Notes: generated from the letters alone by a model not told the origin. A stretch of DNA of 64,000 nt from Nocardioides pinisoli (GCF_024199985.1 NZ_JANARS010000005.1:310001-374000); one strand, 5' to 3'; positions 1-8,176 are shown, numbered from the stretch's first letter. Numbers and translations are program-made.

Positions 1-80
1 TGGCTGACGGAGAAGATGTCGACGAGCTCCTGGGTGAGGGTGACGACGTCGGCGGAGAGATCGAGGGGCATGCCGCTCAT
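1..80 (-). CDS. dapE: Succinyl-diaminopimelate desuccinylase, N-terminus only (cut by window edge)
   Basis: Reading the minus strand from an ATG at 78-80 gives 26 codons beginning MSGMPLDLSADVVTLTQELV and running off the left edge. The 'LDLSxDVVxLTxxLVDixSVS' opening is typical of the actinobacterial DapE branch of the M20 metallopeptidases, which hydrolyses N-succinyl-LL-DAP in lysine and peptidoglycan-precursor synthesis. An alternative start is the ATG four codons in. The zinc-binding residues lie outside the window, so the call rests on the N-terminus plus the presence of dapD and dapC nearby. The TetR gene on the same strand ends 28 nt upstream. Confidence 0.6.
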   Translation of the reverse strand, partial: MSGMPLDLSADVVTLTQELVDIFSVS

Positions 81-108
81 CCAATCACCCGGGCCTCGCG
101 ACGATCGC

Positions 109-885
109 TCACCCACGCCCCGGCTGCCGGGACGCGAGGTGGGCGAGGAGCCCGTCCACGATGCGCCCCAGGCCGAAGTCCAGCTCGCGGCGCTGGTCGC
201 TCGCGGCCTGGTAGGCCTCGCCGGCGGCCGTGCCCACCCGGCCCGCGAGGGGGTAGTCGTGGCCGGCCATCACCTCGGCGAGCGCCTCGTGGTTGGCCTC
301 CCACCACTCGGCATCGGTCATCCCGGACTCCCGCTCGGCCGCGCGCACGGCCTGCTCGGCCCGGGCCACGCCGGTGCCGAAGGACACCAGGAGGGTCACG
401 GCCTGGTCCATCTCGACGTCGTCGAGGCCGATCCCCTCGACCGCGGCCAGCTGCCACTCGTAGCGGTCGGCGACGTGGGGACCGAGCCAGGCGCGCACAC
501 CGGTGACCTCCAGCAGCCACGGGTGGGCGCGGCACTCCTCGTACTGCAGGCGCGCCACCTGCTCGAGCCGCTCGCGCAGGTCCGCGGGGTGTCCGGGCAG
601 CGTCGTGCGGCCCAGCACCTGGTCGACCATCAGCACGACGAGGTCGCCGCGGTTGGCGACGTAGGTGTAGAGCGTCATCGCCCCGAGGTGCAGGTGCTGC
701 GCCAGTCCCCTCATCGACAGCGCCGCCAGGCCGTCGCGGTCGGCGAGCTCGATGGCGGCGTCGACGACGTCGTCGAGGGTCACCTTCGGCCGCGGCCCCC
801 GGCGCGCCCCGGCGTCCGCGACGGCCGGCACGCGGTGTCGCCACAGCAGCCGCAGCACGGGGTCCGGTTCGGTCACAAGCGCCAC
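109..885 (-). CDS. TetR-family repressor of the divergent ABC exporter
   Basis: 258-residue TetR/AcrR regulator of the tetracycline-repressor-C-domain type. The helix-turn-helix lies at about residues 35-80, with recognition-helix sequence LHLGAMTLYTYVANRGDL; the rest is the ligand/dimerisation domain. I start it at the GTG at 883-885 (VALVTEP); a GTG three codons later is equally possible, and a longer frame running to 1035 is rejected because it would cross the operators and the exporter start. It faces the ABC exporter genes across a short region with two CGTACG-type dyads, the usual plan for a self-regulating drug-efflux repressor. The inducing ligand cannot be read from the sequence. Confidence 0.85.
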   Translation of the reverse strand: MALVTEPDPVLRLLWRHRVPAVADAGARRGPRPKVTLDDVVDAAIELADRDGLAALSMRGLAQHLHLGAMTLYTYVANRGDLVVLMVDQVLGRTTLPGHPADLRERLEQVARLQYEECRAHPWLLEVTGVRAWLGPHVADRYEWQLAAVEGIGLDDVEMDQAVTLLVSFGTGVARAEQAVRAAERESGMTDAEWWEANHEALAEVMAGHDYPLAGRVGTAAGEAYQAASDQRRELDFGLGRIVDGLLAHLASRQPGRG

Positions 886-896
886 CCTAACTTCTT

Positions 897-913
897 CGTA
901 CGTCGTACGGAAT
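897..913. promoter_or_regulatory. TetR operator, copy 1
   Basis: CGTACGTCGTACGGAAT. The first 13 bases (897-909) form a CGTACG-N-CGTACG dyad. The whole 17-mer recurs inverted at 937-953. The site lies just upstream of the TetR gene, so it probably mediates autorepression. Confidence 0.7.
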
Positions 914-936
914 AAATGGTAGGGTCCACCCGCTTC

Positions 937-953
937 ATTCCGTACGGCGTACG
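937..953. promoter_or_regulatory. TetR operator, copy 2
   Basis: ATTCCGTACGGCGTACG, the inverted counterpart of 897-913 with one mismatch. The dyad core CGTACGGCGTACG is at 941-953. It ends 14 nt before the exporter ATPase start and just ahead of its AAAGGAGG ribosome-binding site, so bound repressor would block the exporter promoter. Confidence 0.7.
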
Positions 954-967
954 ACAAAGGAGGCACG

Positions 968-1966
968 ATGACCCAGGCACCATCCCTGCCAGCACCGGCG
1001 ACAGGGCCGGCCCTGCACGCCCGAGGGCTGCGCAAGCACTACGGCGGCACGGCCGCCCTCGACGGCTTCGACCTGACCGTCGAGCGCGGGACCGTGCACG
1101 CCCTGCTCGGTCCCAACGGGGCGGGCAAGTCCACGGCCGTCAACACCCTCGCCACCCTGACCCGGGTCGAGGAGGGAGAGGCACGCGTCGCCGGCCTCGA
1201 CGTGCGGTCACAGCACGCGCAGGTCCGCTCGGCGATCGGCCTGGTGGGCCAGGCGGCCGCGCTCGACGAGGTGCTCCACGGACGCGAGAACCTCGTGATG
1301 TTCGCCCGGCTGCACGGACTGTCCACGCCGGCGGCACGGGACCGGGCCGCCGGGCTCCTCGAGGCCCTTGACCTCACCGAGGCCGCCGACCGCAAGGTGT
1401 CGACGTACTCCGGCGGCATGCGACGCCGGCTCGACATCGCCGTCGCCCTGCTCACCCGCCCCGCGGTGCTGTTCCTGGACGAGCCGACCACCGGGCTGGA
1501 CCCGCGCGGCCGGGCCGACGTGTGGGAGGCCGTACGCCGCGCGGTCGCGCTCGGCACGACCGTGCTGCTGACCACCCAGTACCTCGACGAGGCCGACCAG
1601 CTCGCCGACCGCATCACCGTCATGGACGCGGGTCGCGTCGTGGCCGAGGGCTCCCCCGCCGAGCTCAAGTCGCGGCTCGGCGGCGACCGGGTCCTGGTCG
1701 GGCTCCCGGACGCCGTCGACGCGGCGGTCGTGCGCGACGCGGTGGCCGCGGTCACGCACTCGGAGGTCCACGTGGACCGCGACGCTGGGGGGCTCGTCGT
1801 CGAGGCCGGCACCGCCGGCGGCACGCACGCGCTGGTCGCCGTGGTGCGCGCGCTCGACGCCTCGGGCGTCACCCCGACGCACGTGCACCTGCGCGAACCG
1901 ACCCTCGACGAGGTCTTCCTGCACCTGACCGACCGCACCGCGACCCCTGAGGAGAGCCACTCATGA
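968..1966 (+). CDS. DrrA-type ABC exporter ATPase
   Basis: 332-residue ATP-binding subunit of an ABC-2/daunorubicin-resistance-type exporter. Walker A GPNGAGKST at residues 48-56, signature SGGMR at 148-152, Walker B VLFLDEP at 167-173, then a DrrA-like C-terminal extension ending near EPTLDEVFLHLT. The ATG follows a strong AAAGGAGG ribosome-binding site at about 956-961. The gene overlaps the permease gene by 4 nt (ATGA), so the two subunits are probably translationally coupled. Control by the divergent TetR protein through the twin dyads is inferred. The substrate is unknown; relatives export drugs and hydrophobic compounds. Confidence 0.93.
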   Translation: MTQAPSLPAPATGPALHARGLRKHYGGTAALDGFDLTVERGTVHALLGPNGAGKSTAVNTLATLTRVEEGEARVAGLDVRSQHAQVRSAIGLVGQAAALDEVLHGRENLVMFARLHGLSTPAARDRAAGLLEALDLTEAADRKVSTYSGGMRRRLDIAVALLTRPAVLFLDEPTTGLDPRGRADVWEAVRRAVALGTTVLLTTQYLDEADQLADRITVMDAGRVVAEGSPAELKSRLGGDRVLVGLPDAVDAAVVRDAVAAVTHSEVHVDRDAGGLVVEAGTAGGTHALVAVVRALDASGVTPTHVHLREPTLDEVFLHLTDRTATPEESHS

Positions 1967-2751
1967 GCGCCACGACCACCCTGCGCCAGAGCTGGATCAT
2001 CATGCTGCGCGACCTCAAGCACTGGCAGCGCGAGCCGTGGACGCCGCTGTTCGGCATCGCGTTCACGATCATGCTGGTGCTGGTCTTCGGCTACCTCTTC
2101 GGCGGCTCGATCGTGCTGCCGGGCGGTGGGGACTACCTCGACTACCTGATGCCCGGCATGTTCGCGCTGGCGATGATGTTCGGCCTCGAGGGCACCATGA
2201 CGGCGATCGCCAACGACTCGAAGCGGGGCGTGACCCAGCGCTTCCGGTCGCTGCCGATCAGCAGCGTCGCCGTGCCCCTCGGCCGCGCGGGCGCCGACCT
2301 GGCCAACTCCACGGTCGAGCTGCTGGTGCTCGTCGGCGGCGGGCTGGTGATCGGCTGGCGCGCCGGCGGCTCGTGGTCCGAGAGCCTGCTCGCCGTGGCG
2401 CTCCTGCTGTGGCTGAGGTTCGCCCTGTTGTGGGTGGGCATCCTCCTCGGCCTCGTGCTGCGCGGCGAGGGCGGCGTGATGGCCGTCCAGGTGCTGGTGT
2501 GGCCGCTGGGCTTCCTGTCCAACGTCTTCGTCTCGCCCGAGGACATGCCGGCCTGGCTGGGCACCGTCGCCCAGTGGAACCCGGTCTCCGCGACCGCCGC
2601 GGCCTGCCGGGACCTGTTCGGCAACCCGACGGGGATCACCACGGGCCCGCTGGCCGAGCACGCGACCACCGTGGCCCTCGTGTGGCCACTGGTGATCGCG
2701 GCGGTGTTCGTCCCGCTGTCCGCGCGGGCCTACCGACGGCTGTCCGGCTGA
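1963..2751 (+). CDS. DrrB-type ABC-2 permease
   Basis: 262-residue membrane subunit with about six hydrophobic segments, the usual size of DrrB-like ABC-2 permeases. A cytoplasmic N-terminus (LRDLKHWQREPW) precedes the first segment, and the central stretch FRSLPISSVAVPLGR is the typical ABC-2 cytoplasmic/coupling region. The ATG overlaps the ATPase stop (ATGA). The gene converges on ileS with only about 21 nt between stop codons; a strong hairpin spans the junction. Confidence 0.92.
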   Translation: MSATTTLRQSWIIMLRDLKHWQREPWTPLFGIAFTIMLVLVFGYLFGGSIVLPGGGDYLDYLMPGMFALAMMFGLEGTMTAIANDSKRGVTQRFRSLPISSVAVPLGRAGADLANSTVELLVLVGGGLVIGWRAGGSWSESLLAVALLLWLRFALLWVGILLGLVLRGEGGVMAVQVLVWPLGFLSNVFVSPEDMPAWLGTVAQWNPVSATAAACRDLFGNPTGITTGPLAEHATTVALVWPLVIAAVFVPLSARAYRRLSG

Positions 2752-2757
2752 GGGCGG

Positions 2758-2788
2758 GGTCGCCCGGGCCGCTCAGGCCCGGGCGACC
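2758..2788. terminator. Bidirectional hairpin between the exporter and ileS
   Basis: Perfect 13-bp arms, GGTCGCCCGGGCC (2758-2770) and GGCCCGGGCGACC (2776-2788), around the loop GCTCA. The ileS stop codon (2773-2775) lies inside the loop. There is no U-tract, as is common in very GC-rich actinobacteria. The position between two convergent genes fits a shared terminator. Confidence 0.6.
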
Positions 2789-5700
2789 TCGACCGACACC
2801 TCTGCCGCGTCGGCGTACGCCACGCTCGTGGCGAGGGTCTCCTCGGCGATGAGCCCCTCGTGGGTCCGGGCCGCCGCCAGGGTGGCCTCGGGTCCGGAGA
2901 GCGTGAGGGCGATCCGGTCGCTGACCTGGAGACCGGCGTCCTTGCGGGCCTGCTGGACCGCGCGCACCAGGTCGCGGGCGGTGCCCTCGGCCTCGAGCTC
3001 CGCGGTGACGGCCGTGTCGAGGACCACGAAGCCTCCGCCGGGCAGCATGCCGATCGCCGTGTCGTCGGAGGAGGACCCCGCGACCGTCTCGAGGGCGTAC
3101 TCCCCCTCGACCAGCGCGAGCCCGCCCGCGGTCACGGTGCCGTCGTCGGCGACCGACCAGTCGCCCGACTTCGAGCCCTTGATGGCGAGCTGGACGTCCT
3201 TGCCCAGGCGCGGCCCGGCGGCGCGGGCGTTGACGGTGAGCCGCTGCGAGACGCCGTAGGCCGCGGCCTCGGGTGCGTCGGCGGCGAGGACGTCGACCGC
3301 CTTGAGGTTGAGCTCGTCGGCGACCAGCGACCCGAAGCCGGTGAGGTCGGCGTCGGTGACGACGGTCAGCCGCGCGAGCGGCAGCCGGTTGCGCAGGTTG
3401 GCGGCCTTGCGCAGCGCGGAGCCGGCCGAGCAGACGTCGCGGACGGTGTCCATCGACGCGACCAGCGACTCGTCGGCGGGCAGGTCGTCGGCGGACGGCC
3501 AGTCGGTGAGGTGGACCGACCGCTCGCCGGTCAGGCCGCGCCAGACCTCCTCGGTGGTCAGCGGCAGGAGCGGCGCCGTGGCGCGGCAGACGACCTCGAG
3601 CACCGTGTAGAGGGTGTCGAAGGCGTCGGGGTCCTCGTCCCAGAAGCGCTCGCGCGAGCGCCGGATGTACCAGTTGGTCAGCACGTCGAGGAAGCCACGG
3701 GTGGAGTCGCAGGCCGCGGCCACCTCGTAGTTGTCGAGCTGGTCGGTCATCGTGGCGACGTAGTCACGCAGCTTGGCCAGGATGTAGCGGTCCATCGGGT
3801 GGGCGCTGTCGGTGCGCCAGGTGGCGTCGTAGCCCTCGCCGCCCTTCGCGGCGTTGGCGTAGAGGCTGAAGAAGGACCAGCTGTTCCACAGCGGGATGAG
3901 CACCTGCCGCACCGAGTCGCGGATGCCCTGCTCGGTGACCACCAGGTTGCCGCCGCGCAGGATCGGGCTCGACATGAGGAACCAGCGCATCGCGTCGGCG
4001 CCGTCGCGGTCGAAGACCTCGCGCACGTCGGGGTAGTTGCGCAGCGACTTCGACATCTTCTGGCCGTCGTTGCCCAGCACGATGCCGTGGCTCAGGCACG
4101 TCGAGAACGCCGGGCGGTCGAAGATCGCGCCGGCCAGGACGTGCATCGTGTAGAACCAGCCGCGGGTCTGGCCGATGTACTCGACGATGAAGTCACCCGG
4201 GAAGTGGCTGTCGAACCAGTCCTTGTTCTCGAACGGGTAGTGCACCTGCGCGAAGCTCATCGAGCCGGAGTCGAACCAGACGTCGAGGACGTCGGTGACG
4301 CGGCGCATCGTCGACTTCCCGGTCGGGTCGTCGGGGTTGGGGCGCGTCAGCTCGTCGACGAACGGGCGGTGCAGGTCGGGGTTGCCGTCCTTGTCCCGCG
4401 GCAGGCGCCCGAAGTCGCGCTCGATCTCCTCGAAGGAGCCGTAGACGTCGACGCGCGGGTGGTGCTCGTCGTCGGACTTCCAGACCGGGACGGGCGAGCC
4501 CCAGAAGCGGTTGCGGGTGATCGACCAGTCGCGGGCGTTCTCCAGCCACTTGCCGAACTGGCCGTCCTTGATGTGCTCGGGCACCCAGCGGATGTCCTGG
4601 TTGAGCGCCATCAGGCGCTCCTTGACCTTGGTCACCTCGACGAACCACGACGAGACGCCCTTGTAGATCAGCGGCTGCCGGCAGCGCCAGCAGTGCGGGT
4701 AGGAGTGGTCGTAGGTCTCGCGGCGCACGAGCACGGTGCCGGGGGTGACGGAGCCGGCGGCCTCGCCGCGCGTGGCCGCCTTGAGGTGGTCGAGGATCTG
4801 CAGGTTGGCGTCGAAGACCTGCATGCCCTCGTAGTCGGTGACGGGGAACGTGAAGCGCCCGTCCTTGCCGACCGGCATGACGGCCTCGATGCCCTCGCGG
4901 TCGGTGACGACCTTGTCGTCCTCACCGAAGGCGCCGGCGGTGTGGACCAGCCCGGTGCCGTCCGTGGTCGTGACGAACTCGGCGGGCACGAGGCGGAAGG
5001 CGCGCGGGTGGCCGGCGTAGTAGGAGAACGGCGGGGCGTACTCCAGGCCGACGAGCTCGGCGCCGGTGCCGCGCCAGGTGACCTCCGGCGACTCCCCCAG
5101 CTCACGGGCGTACGACGCGAGGCGGGCCTCGGCGACCAGGTAGCGCTCCGGGCTCCCGGTCGGGCCGTCGGAGCTGACGACGACGTAGTCGATGTCCTCG
5201 CCGACCATCACCGCGAGGTTGGACGGCAGCGTCCACGGGGTCGTCGTCCAGACGAGGACCTTCACGCCCTTGAAGGGTCCGTCGGTCGTGACGTCGTAGC
5301 CGACGGTGACGGCCGGGTCCTGGCGCATCTGGTAGACGTCGTCGTCCATGCGCAGCTCGTGGTTGGACAGCGGCGTCTCGTCGTTCCAGCAGTAGGGCAG
5401 CACGCGGAAGCCCTCGTAGACCAGGCCCTTGTCGTGCAGCTGCTTGAAGGCCCAGATGACCGACTCCATGAACTCGGGGTTCATGGTGCGGTAGTCGTTG
5501 TCGAAGTCGACCCAGCGCGCCTGGCGGGTGACGTAGTCGCGCCACTCGCCGGTGTACTTCAGCACGCTCTGGCGGCACGCCTCGTTGAACTTCTCGATGC
5601 CCAGCTCGACGATCTCGTCGGTGGTCTTGATGCCGTTGAGGCGCATCGCCTCGAGCTCGGCGGGCAGGCCGTGGGTGTCCCAGCCGAAGCGGCGCTCGAC

Positions 5701-5973
5701 CTTGTGGCCGCGCATCGTCTGGTAGCGCGGGATGAGGTCCTTGACGTAGCCGGTGAGCAGGTGGCCGTAGTGCGGCAGCCCGTTGGCGAAGGGCGGGCCG
5801 TCGTAGAAGACGAACTCGTTGGCGCCGTCCTGGCCGGCGTCACGCTGCTCGACGCTTGCGCGGAAGGTGTCGTCCGACTCCCAGTAGGCCAGCACCGCCT
5901 CCTCGATCTCGGGGAAGCGCGGGCTGCTCGCGACGGTGGTGGCGTCGGTGTGCGAGACCTTGGGATAGGCCAT
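2773..5973 (-). CDS. ileS: Isoleucyl-tRNA synthetase
   Basis: 1066-residue class Ia aminoacyl-tRNA synthetase that charges tRNA-Ile. The HIGH-type motif is HYGH within [16 protein letters not shown] near the N-terminus, and the KMSKS loop is [12 protein letters not shown]; the editing domain lies between them and a long anticodon-binding C-terminus follows. Length and N-terminal signature match the eukaryote-like IleS2 group, members of which are often mupirocin-insensitive (family knowledge, not shown here). The start is the ATG at 5971-5973, preceded by GAGGAG at 5982-5987; an in-frame extension to 6048 is rejected because it runs into the T-box. That GAGGAG is the sequence sequestered by the upstream T-box. 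Confidence 0.97.
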   Translation of the reverse strand: MAYPKVSHTDATTVASSPRFPEIEEAVLAYWESDDTFRASVEQRDAGQDGANEFVFYDGPPFANGLPHYGHLLTGYVKDLIPRYQTMRGHKVERRFGWDTHGLPAELEAMRLNGIKTTDEIVELGIEKFNEACRQSVLKYTGEWRDYVTRQARWVDFDNDYRTMNPEFMESVIWAFKQLHDKGLVYEGFRVLPYCWNDETPLSNHELRMDDDVYQMRQDPAVTVGYDVTTDGPFKGVKVLVWTTTPWTLPSNLAVMVGEDIDYVVVSSDGPTGSPERYLVAEARLASYARELGESPEVTWRGTGAELVGLEYAPPFSYYAGHPRAFRLVPAEFVTTTDGTGLVHTAGAFGEDDKVVTDREGIEAVMPVGKDGRFTFPVTDYEGMQVFDANLQILDHLKAATRGEAAGSVTPGTVLVRRETYDHSYPHCWRCRQPLIYKGVSSWFVEVTKVKERLMALNQDIRWVPEHIKDGQFGKWLENARDWSITRNRFWGSPVPVWKSDDEHHPRVDVYGSFEEIERDFGRLPRDKDGNPDLHRPFVDELTRPNPDDPTGKSTMRRVTDVLDVWFDSGSMSFAQVHYPFENKDWFDSHFPGDFIVEYIGQTRGWFYTMHVLAGAIFDRPAFSTCLSHGIVLGNDGQKMSKSLRNYPDVREVFDRDGADAMRWFLMSSPILRGGNLVVTEQGIRDSVRQVLIPLWNSWSFFSLYANAAKGGEGYDATWRTDSAHPMDRYILAKLRDYVATMTDQLDNYEVAAACDSTRGFLDVLTNWYIRRSRERFWDEDPDAFDTLYTVLEVVCRATAPLLPLTTEEVWRGLTGERSVHLTDWPSADDLPADESLVASMDTVRDVCSAGSALRKAANLRNRLPLARLTVVTDADLTGFGSLVADELNLKAVDVLAADAPEAAAYGVSQRLTVNARAAGPRLGKDVQLAIKGSKSGDWSVADDGTVTAGGLALVEGEYALETVAGSSSDDTAIGMLPGGGFVVLDTAVTAELEAEGTARDLVRAVQQARKDAGLQVSDRIALTLSGPEATLAAARTHEGLIAEETLATSVAYADAAEVSVEVARA

Positions 5974-5981
5974 CGGGGGTG

Positions 5982-6187
5982 CTCCTCGCGGTGGGTCGTT
6001 CGACTCGGGCTTGTCACCACGAGGACGATCTGCTGACCGCGGTACCACCTCGCTTGCCCGCCCCGGCTGGGACGGACCGCTTCGTTCGGCTGTGTCGGGC
6101 CGTACCCGTCGGGGTCTAGTGAGGCCGCGGCCGGATCGCCGTACCCGTTCTTCCCGAGGCTCGCCGCTGATGACGGCTCAGACGCCT
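5982..6187 (-). promoter_or_regulatory. ileS T-box riboswitch (translational, ultrashort Stem I)
   Basis: Minus-strand leader of ileS. Stem I: AGGC (6184-6187) pairs with GCCU (6157-6160); bulge GUC plus UGA opposite GA looks like a kink-turn; GCCG/CGGC closes a UCAUCAG loop holding the Ile codon AUC (6169-6171) followed by A. The T-box AGGUGGUACCGCGG is at 6037-6050. Antisequestrator: GCGAGG (6048-6053) with CCUCGU (6019-6024), plus helix CGGUC/GAUCG around AGCA. Sequestrator: CUCGUGGUG (6015-6023) pairs over 9 bp with CACCGCGAG (5985-5993), burying the ribosome-binding site. The two states share CCUCGU, so they exclude each other. Uncharged tRNA-Ile should free translation. This class is known from actinobacterial ileS genes. 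Confidence 0.93.
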
Positions 6188-6193
6188 GAGCCG

Positions 6194-6224
6194 ATCGTAC
6201 GGCGCTCGCGCGCGGGCGCGCCAA
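6194..6224 (-). promoter_or_regulatory. Predicted ileS promoter
   Basis: -35-like TTGGCG at 6219-6224 and -10 TACGAT at 6194-6199, 19-nt spacer. The predicted RNA start, about 6187, is the first base of T-box Stem I. The -35 lies inside an 11-bp-arm palindrome. Confidence 0.55.
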
Positions 6225-6238
6225 TTGATTGGCGCGCC
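6215..6238. repeat. Perfect palindrome over the ileS -35 region
   Basis: Arms GGCGCGCCAAT (6215-6225) and ATTGGCGCGCC (6228-6238) with a 2-nt centre. The near-continuous dyad is more like a repressor operator than an RNA hairpin, and it covers the predicted -35 element of ileS. The cognate regulator is unknown. Confidence 0.55.
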
Positions 6239-6278
6239 GCCATCGTCCGCGGGCCCCGGGCCCGAGCCCCGCGCGCGG

Positions 6279-6337
6279 TAGTCCACCGGGATCCGGTTGT
6301 CCGACAGCCCTCAGGGCAGCAGGATCCCGGTGGACTA
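6279..6337. repeat. Palindromic repeat element, copy 1
   Basis: Arms TAGTCCACCGGGATCC (6279-6294) and its exact complement at 6322-6337, with a 27-nt interior containing GCCC-TCA-GGGC. A second element with the same outer 14 bp lies at 7511-7569. The pair brackets the gene at 6390-7427; this copy lies 52 nt past that gene's stop codon. Confidence 0.8.
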
Positions 6338-6389
6338 ACCCTTCTGGCACGCGGGTGCGGGGCTGGTGCGCGGGCCGGCGTCCGCCGGC

Positions 6390-7427
6390 TCAGGCCGTAC
6401 GCCGGTAACGGAGGAGCCGCGTCCTGTCGTGGTCCTGCAGCCCCCGGCGGAGAGCCACAGTGTGGGTCGGCGTCCACCACGCGGGCTCCTGGAGCGTCCA
6501 CAGGCGCCTGCCGTTCCCGGCCGCGGCTCGTCGCGCAGCGGCGTTCAAGCGCGCGACGAAGTCGTCGAGGTCGCTCCGGTCGGTCGCGAGCATGGTCACC
6601 GTCTCCAGGCCGAGGTCGCGGTAGGCCGCGTCCTTCTTCGTGTCGGCCGCTGCACCGGCGAGCGAGAGATGGTCGCTGCCGTTGTACTGCGCGACGAGAC
6701 CGAGCACAGGCGCGACGAGGTCCGGCGTGCCCACGTGGTGCCCGTCCAGCGAGAAGACCGGCCGGTTCGCGAGCGGGCGCTCGAGGTCCGTCATCCTCGT
6801 CCACACCCCGCGCATCATGGTCTCCTGCGGCGACCACGAGTTCTCGTCGCCGAGCGCCAGCGCGTCCCGCGCCTGCTGGACGCCTGTCACCGGACCGAGC
6901 TCCCGGATACGGGTCGCGACCTCGGCCAGGCTGACCAGGTCGGCGTAACACGCCATGTCGAGAGCGACCACTGCGTCGCCGAGGGTTCGGGCAAGGCGCA
7001 TCTCGCGGAGGACCGAGCGCACGGCGTGGGTGACCGGGACGCCGTCCACCGAGGTGATCTCGTCGGGGTGCAGGAACTCCTGGCTCACCACGGCGCCGCG
7101 AGGGGCGGCCCGGTCCCGACGAGCCAGCAGCGGTACGTCGCGCAGCGCGGTGGGGCCGGTGGTGCCGTCGAACCATGCAGCACCCATCCAGCGAAGCGAT
7201 GCCCACCCGGTCACCGCCTCGTCGTCACGCAGCACGACGGCCGCCTCCACGATCCGCTGCTCGGGACTGCGCTCGACATCGGACGGGACGTAGAACCCCT
7301 GGCTCGTGCGACGCCAGCCGGGTCCTCGCGCGCTTCCCGGCGTGGGGCCCTCGAGGCCAGCGGGATCGACGCGGACGGGGACCACCAGCCGGGGTCGGCG
7401 TACGCGGAGCGAGGTGGGTTCCAGCAC
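6390..7427 (-). CDS. DUF559/AbiEi-like protein bracketed by palindromic repeats
   Basis: 345 residues. The N-terminal half (with HPDEITSVDGVPVTHAVRSV) resembles the AbiEi-antitoxin-like proteins common in actinobacteria. The C-terminal third resembles the Vsr/PD-(D/E)xK-like DUF559 fold: SPQETMMRGVW, then GTPDLVAPVLGLVAQYNG. In typical DUF559 proteins the last block reads close to 'vvEvDG'; here the acidic positions are Q and N, so catalysis may be lost. I start it at GTG 7425-7427, after a GGGGAAG stretch. No toxin partner adjoins it. Both sides carry the same palindromic repeat, which suggests a mobile or repeat-associated unit. Family assignment is by motif memory only. Confidence 0.65.
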   Translation of the reverse strand: MLEPTSLRVRRPRLVVPVRVDPAGLEGPTPGSARGPGWRRTSQGFYVPSDVERSPEQRIVEAAVVLRDDEAVTGWASLRWMGAAWFDGTTGPTALRDVPLLARRDRAAPRGAVVSQEFLHPDEITSVDGVPVTHAVRSVLREMRLARTLGDAVVALDMACYADLVSLAEVATRIRELGPVTGVQQARDALALGDENSWSPQETMMRGVWTRMTDLERPLANRPVFSLDGHHVGTPDLVAPVLGLVAQYNGSDHLSLAGAAADTKKDAAYRDLGLETVTMLATDRSDLDDFVARLNAAARRAAAGNGRRLWTLQEPAWWTPTHTVALRRGLQDHDRTRLLRYRRTA

Positions 7428-7510
7428 GGGGACGTTCTTCCCCGGTGGGCTGGCCCCAGCCGGTCGTCCACAGGGCAGTTCAGGCACGCACACCGTCTCC
7501 GCGGGGGGGG

Positions 7511-7569
7511 TAGTCCACCGGGATCCGGTCGTCGAGGGGCCGCGAACACGACGGAATCCCGGTGGACTA
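7511..7569. repeat. Palindromic repeat element, copy 2
   Basis: Arms TAGTCCACCGGGATCCGG (7511-7528) and CGGAATCCCGGTGGACTA (7552-7569). The outer 14 bp are perfectly complementary and identical to copy 1 at 6279-6337; the interior differs. It sits 83 nt upstream of the DUF559-like gene and 29 nt before the DinB gene. Confidence 0.8.
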
Positions 7570-7586
7570 CCAGCACCCGCGGACGG

Positions 7587-7592
7587 TTGGCT
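7587..7592 (+). promoter_or_regulatory. Leaderless -10 of the DinB gene
   Basis: TTGGCT, 6 nt before ATG 7599. It supports that ATG over the one at 7623. Confidence 0.4.
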
Positions 7593-7598
7593 GGCCTC

Positions 7599-8144
7599 AT
7601 GGCGAACCCCGGACACGACGGCATGTGGCTCCCGAGCGACCAGGACCCGCGGATGCAGATGGGCCCGACGCGCGGCGAGCGCGAGTGCCTGCTCGGCTAC
7701 CTCGAGCACTACCGCCAGACGCTCGCTCTGAAGTGCGACGGGCTCACCGCCGAGCAGCTGGCGACGAGGGCGGTGCCGCCGTCCAACATCTCGTTGCTGG
7801 GCCTCGTCCGCCACATGGCACGGGTCGAGCAGAGCTGGTTCCGCCGGGTGATCGAGGCGCGGATGGACCTCCCGCGGCTGTTCCAGGACGAGTCGGAGGA
7901 CGCCGGCTTCACCTTCCCCGACGCCGACGACGACCTCGTCCGGGCGAGCCACGCGCTGTGGCAGTCGGAGATCGCCTACGCCCGCGAGGTCCTCGACCGC
8001 GCCGACCTCGACGCGATCGTCGACGTGCACGGCGAGCCCACCGAGGTGCGCGACATCGTGGTCCACATGATCGAGGAGTACGCCCGCCACTGCGGGCACG
8101 CCGACCTGGTGCGGGAGTGCATCGACGGCCGCACCGGCCAGTAG
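7599..8144 (+). CDS. DinB/DUF664-family protein
   Basis: 181 residues, four-helix-bundle DinB-like protein of the DUF664 type. Supporting segments are GERECLLGYLEHYRQTLALK near the N-terminus, LVRHMARVEQSWFRRV in the middle and a final EYARHCGHADLVRE; the spaced histidines (RHMARVE, RHCGHAD) are the usual metal-site residues. Relatives include metal-dependent, thiol-linked hydrolases and mycothiol-dependent isomerases, so a mycothiol link is conceivable, but no substrate is shown. The gene stands alone between the repeat-flanked gene and dapD. Confidence 0.85.
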   Translation: MANPGHDGMWLPSDQDPRMQMGPTRGERECLLGYLEHYRQTLALKCDGLTAEQLATRAVPPSNISLLGLVRHMARVEQSWFRRVIEARMDLPRLFQDESEDAGFTFPDADDDLVRASHALWQSEIAYAREVLDRADLDAIVDVHGEPTEVRDIVVHMIEEYARHCGHADLVRECIDGRTGQ

Positions 8145-8176
8145 ACCTCACCCCCGGGCGGGTGGGTCGCCCTCCG

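Noticed and set aside
109..1035. TetR gene starting at 1035
   Set aside because: Would overlap the exporter ATPase start and both operators; the TetR family normally begins close to the HTH.
2860..6036. Very long plus-strand open frame opposite ileS
   Set aside because: Arg/Ala/Gly/Val-rich low-complexity translation with no motif; it is the complement of a certain gene in very GC-rich DNA, where long false frames are expected. Same reasoning for the long plus-strand frames opposite the BTAD regulators, VanW, the kinase and MMPL genes.
6279..7569. Insertion sequence or transposon
   Set aside because: The repeats flank a gene, but there is no transposase and no target-site duplication was found; kept as a repeat-bracketed unit instead.
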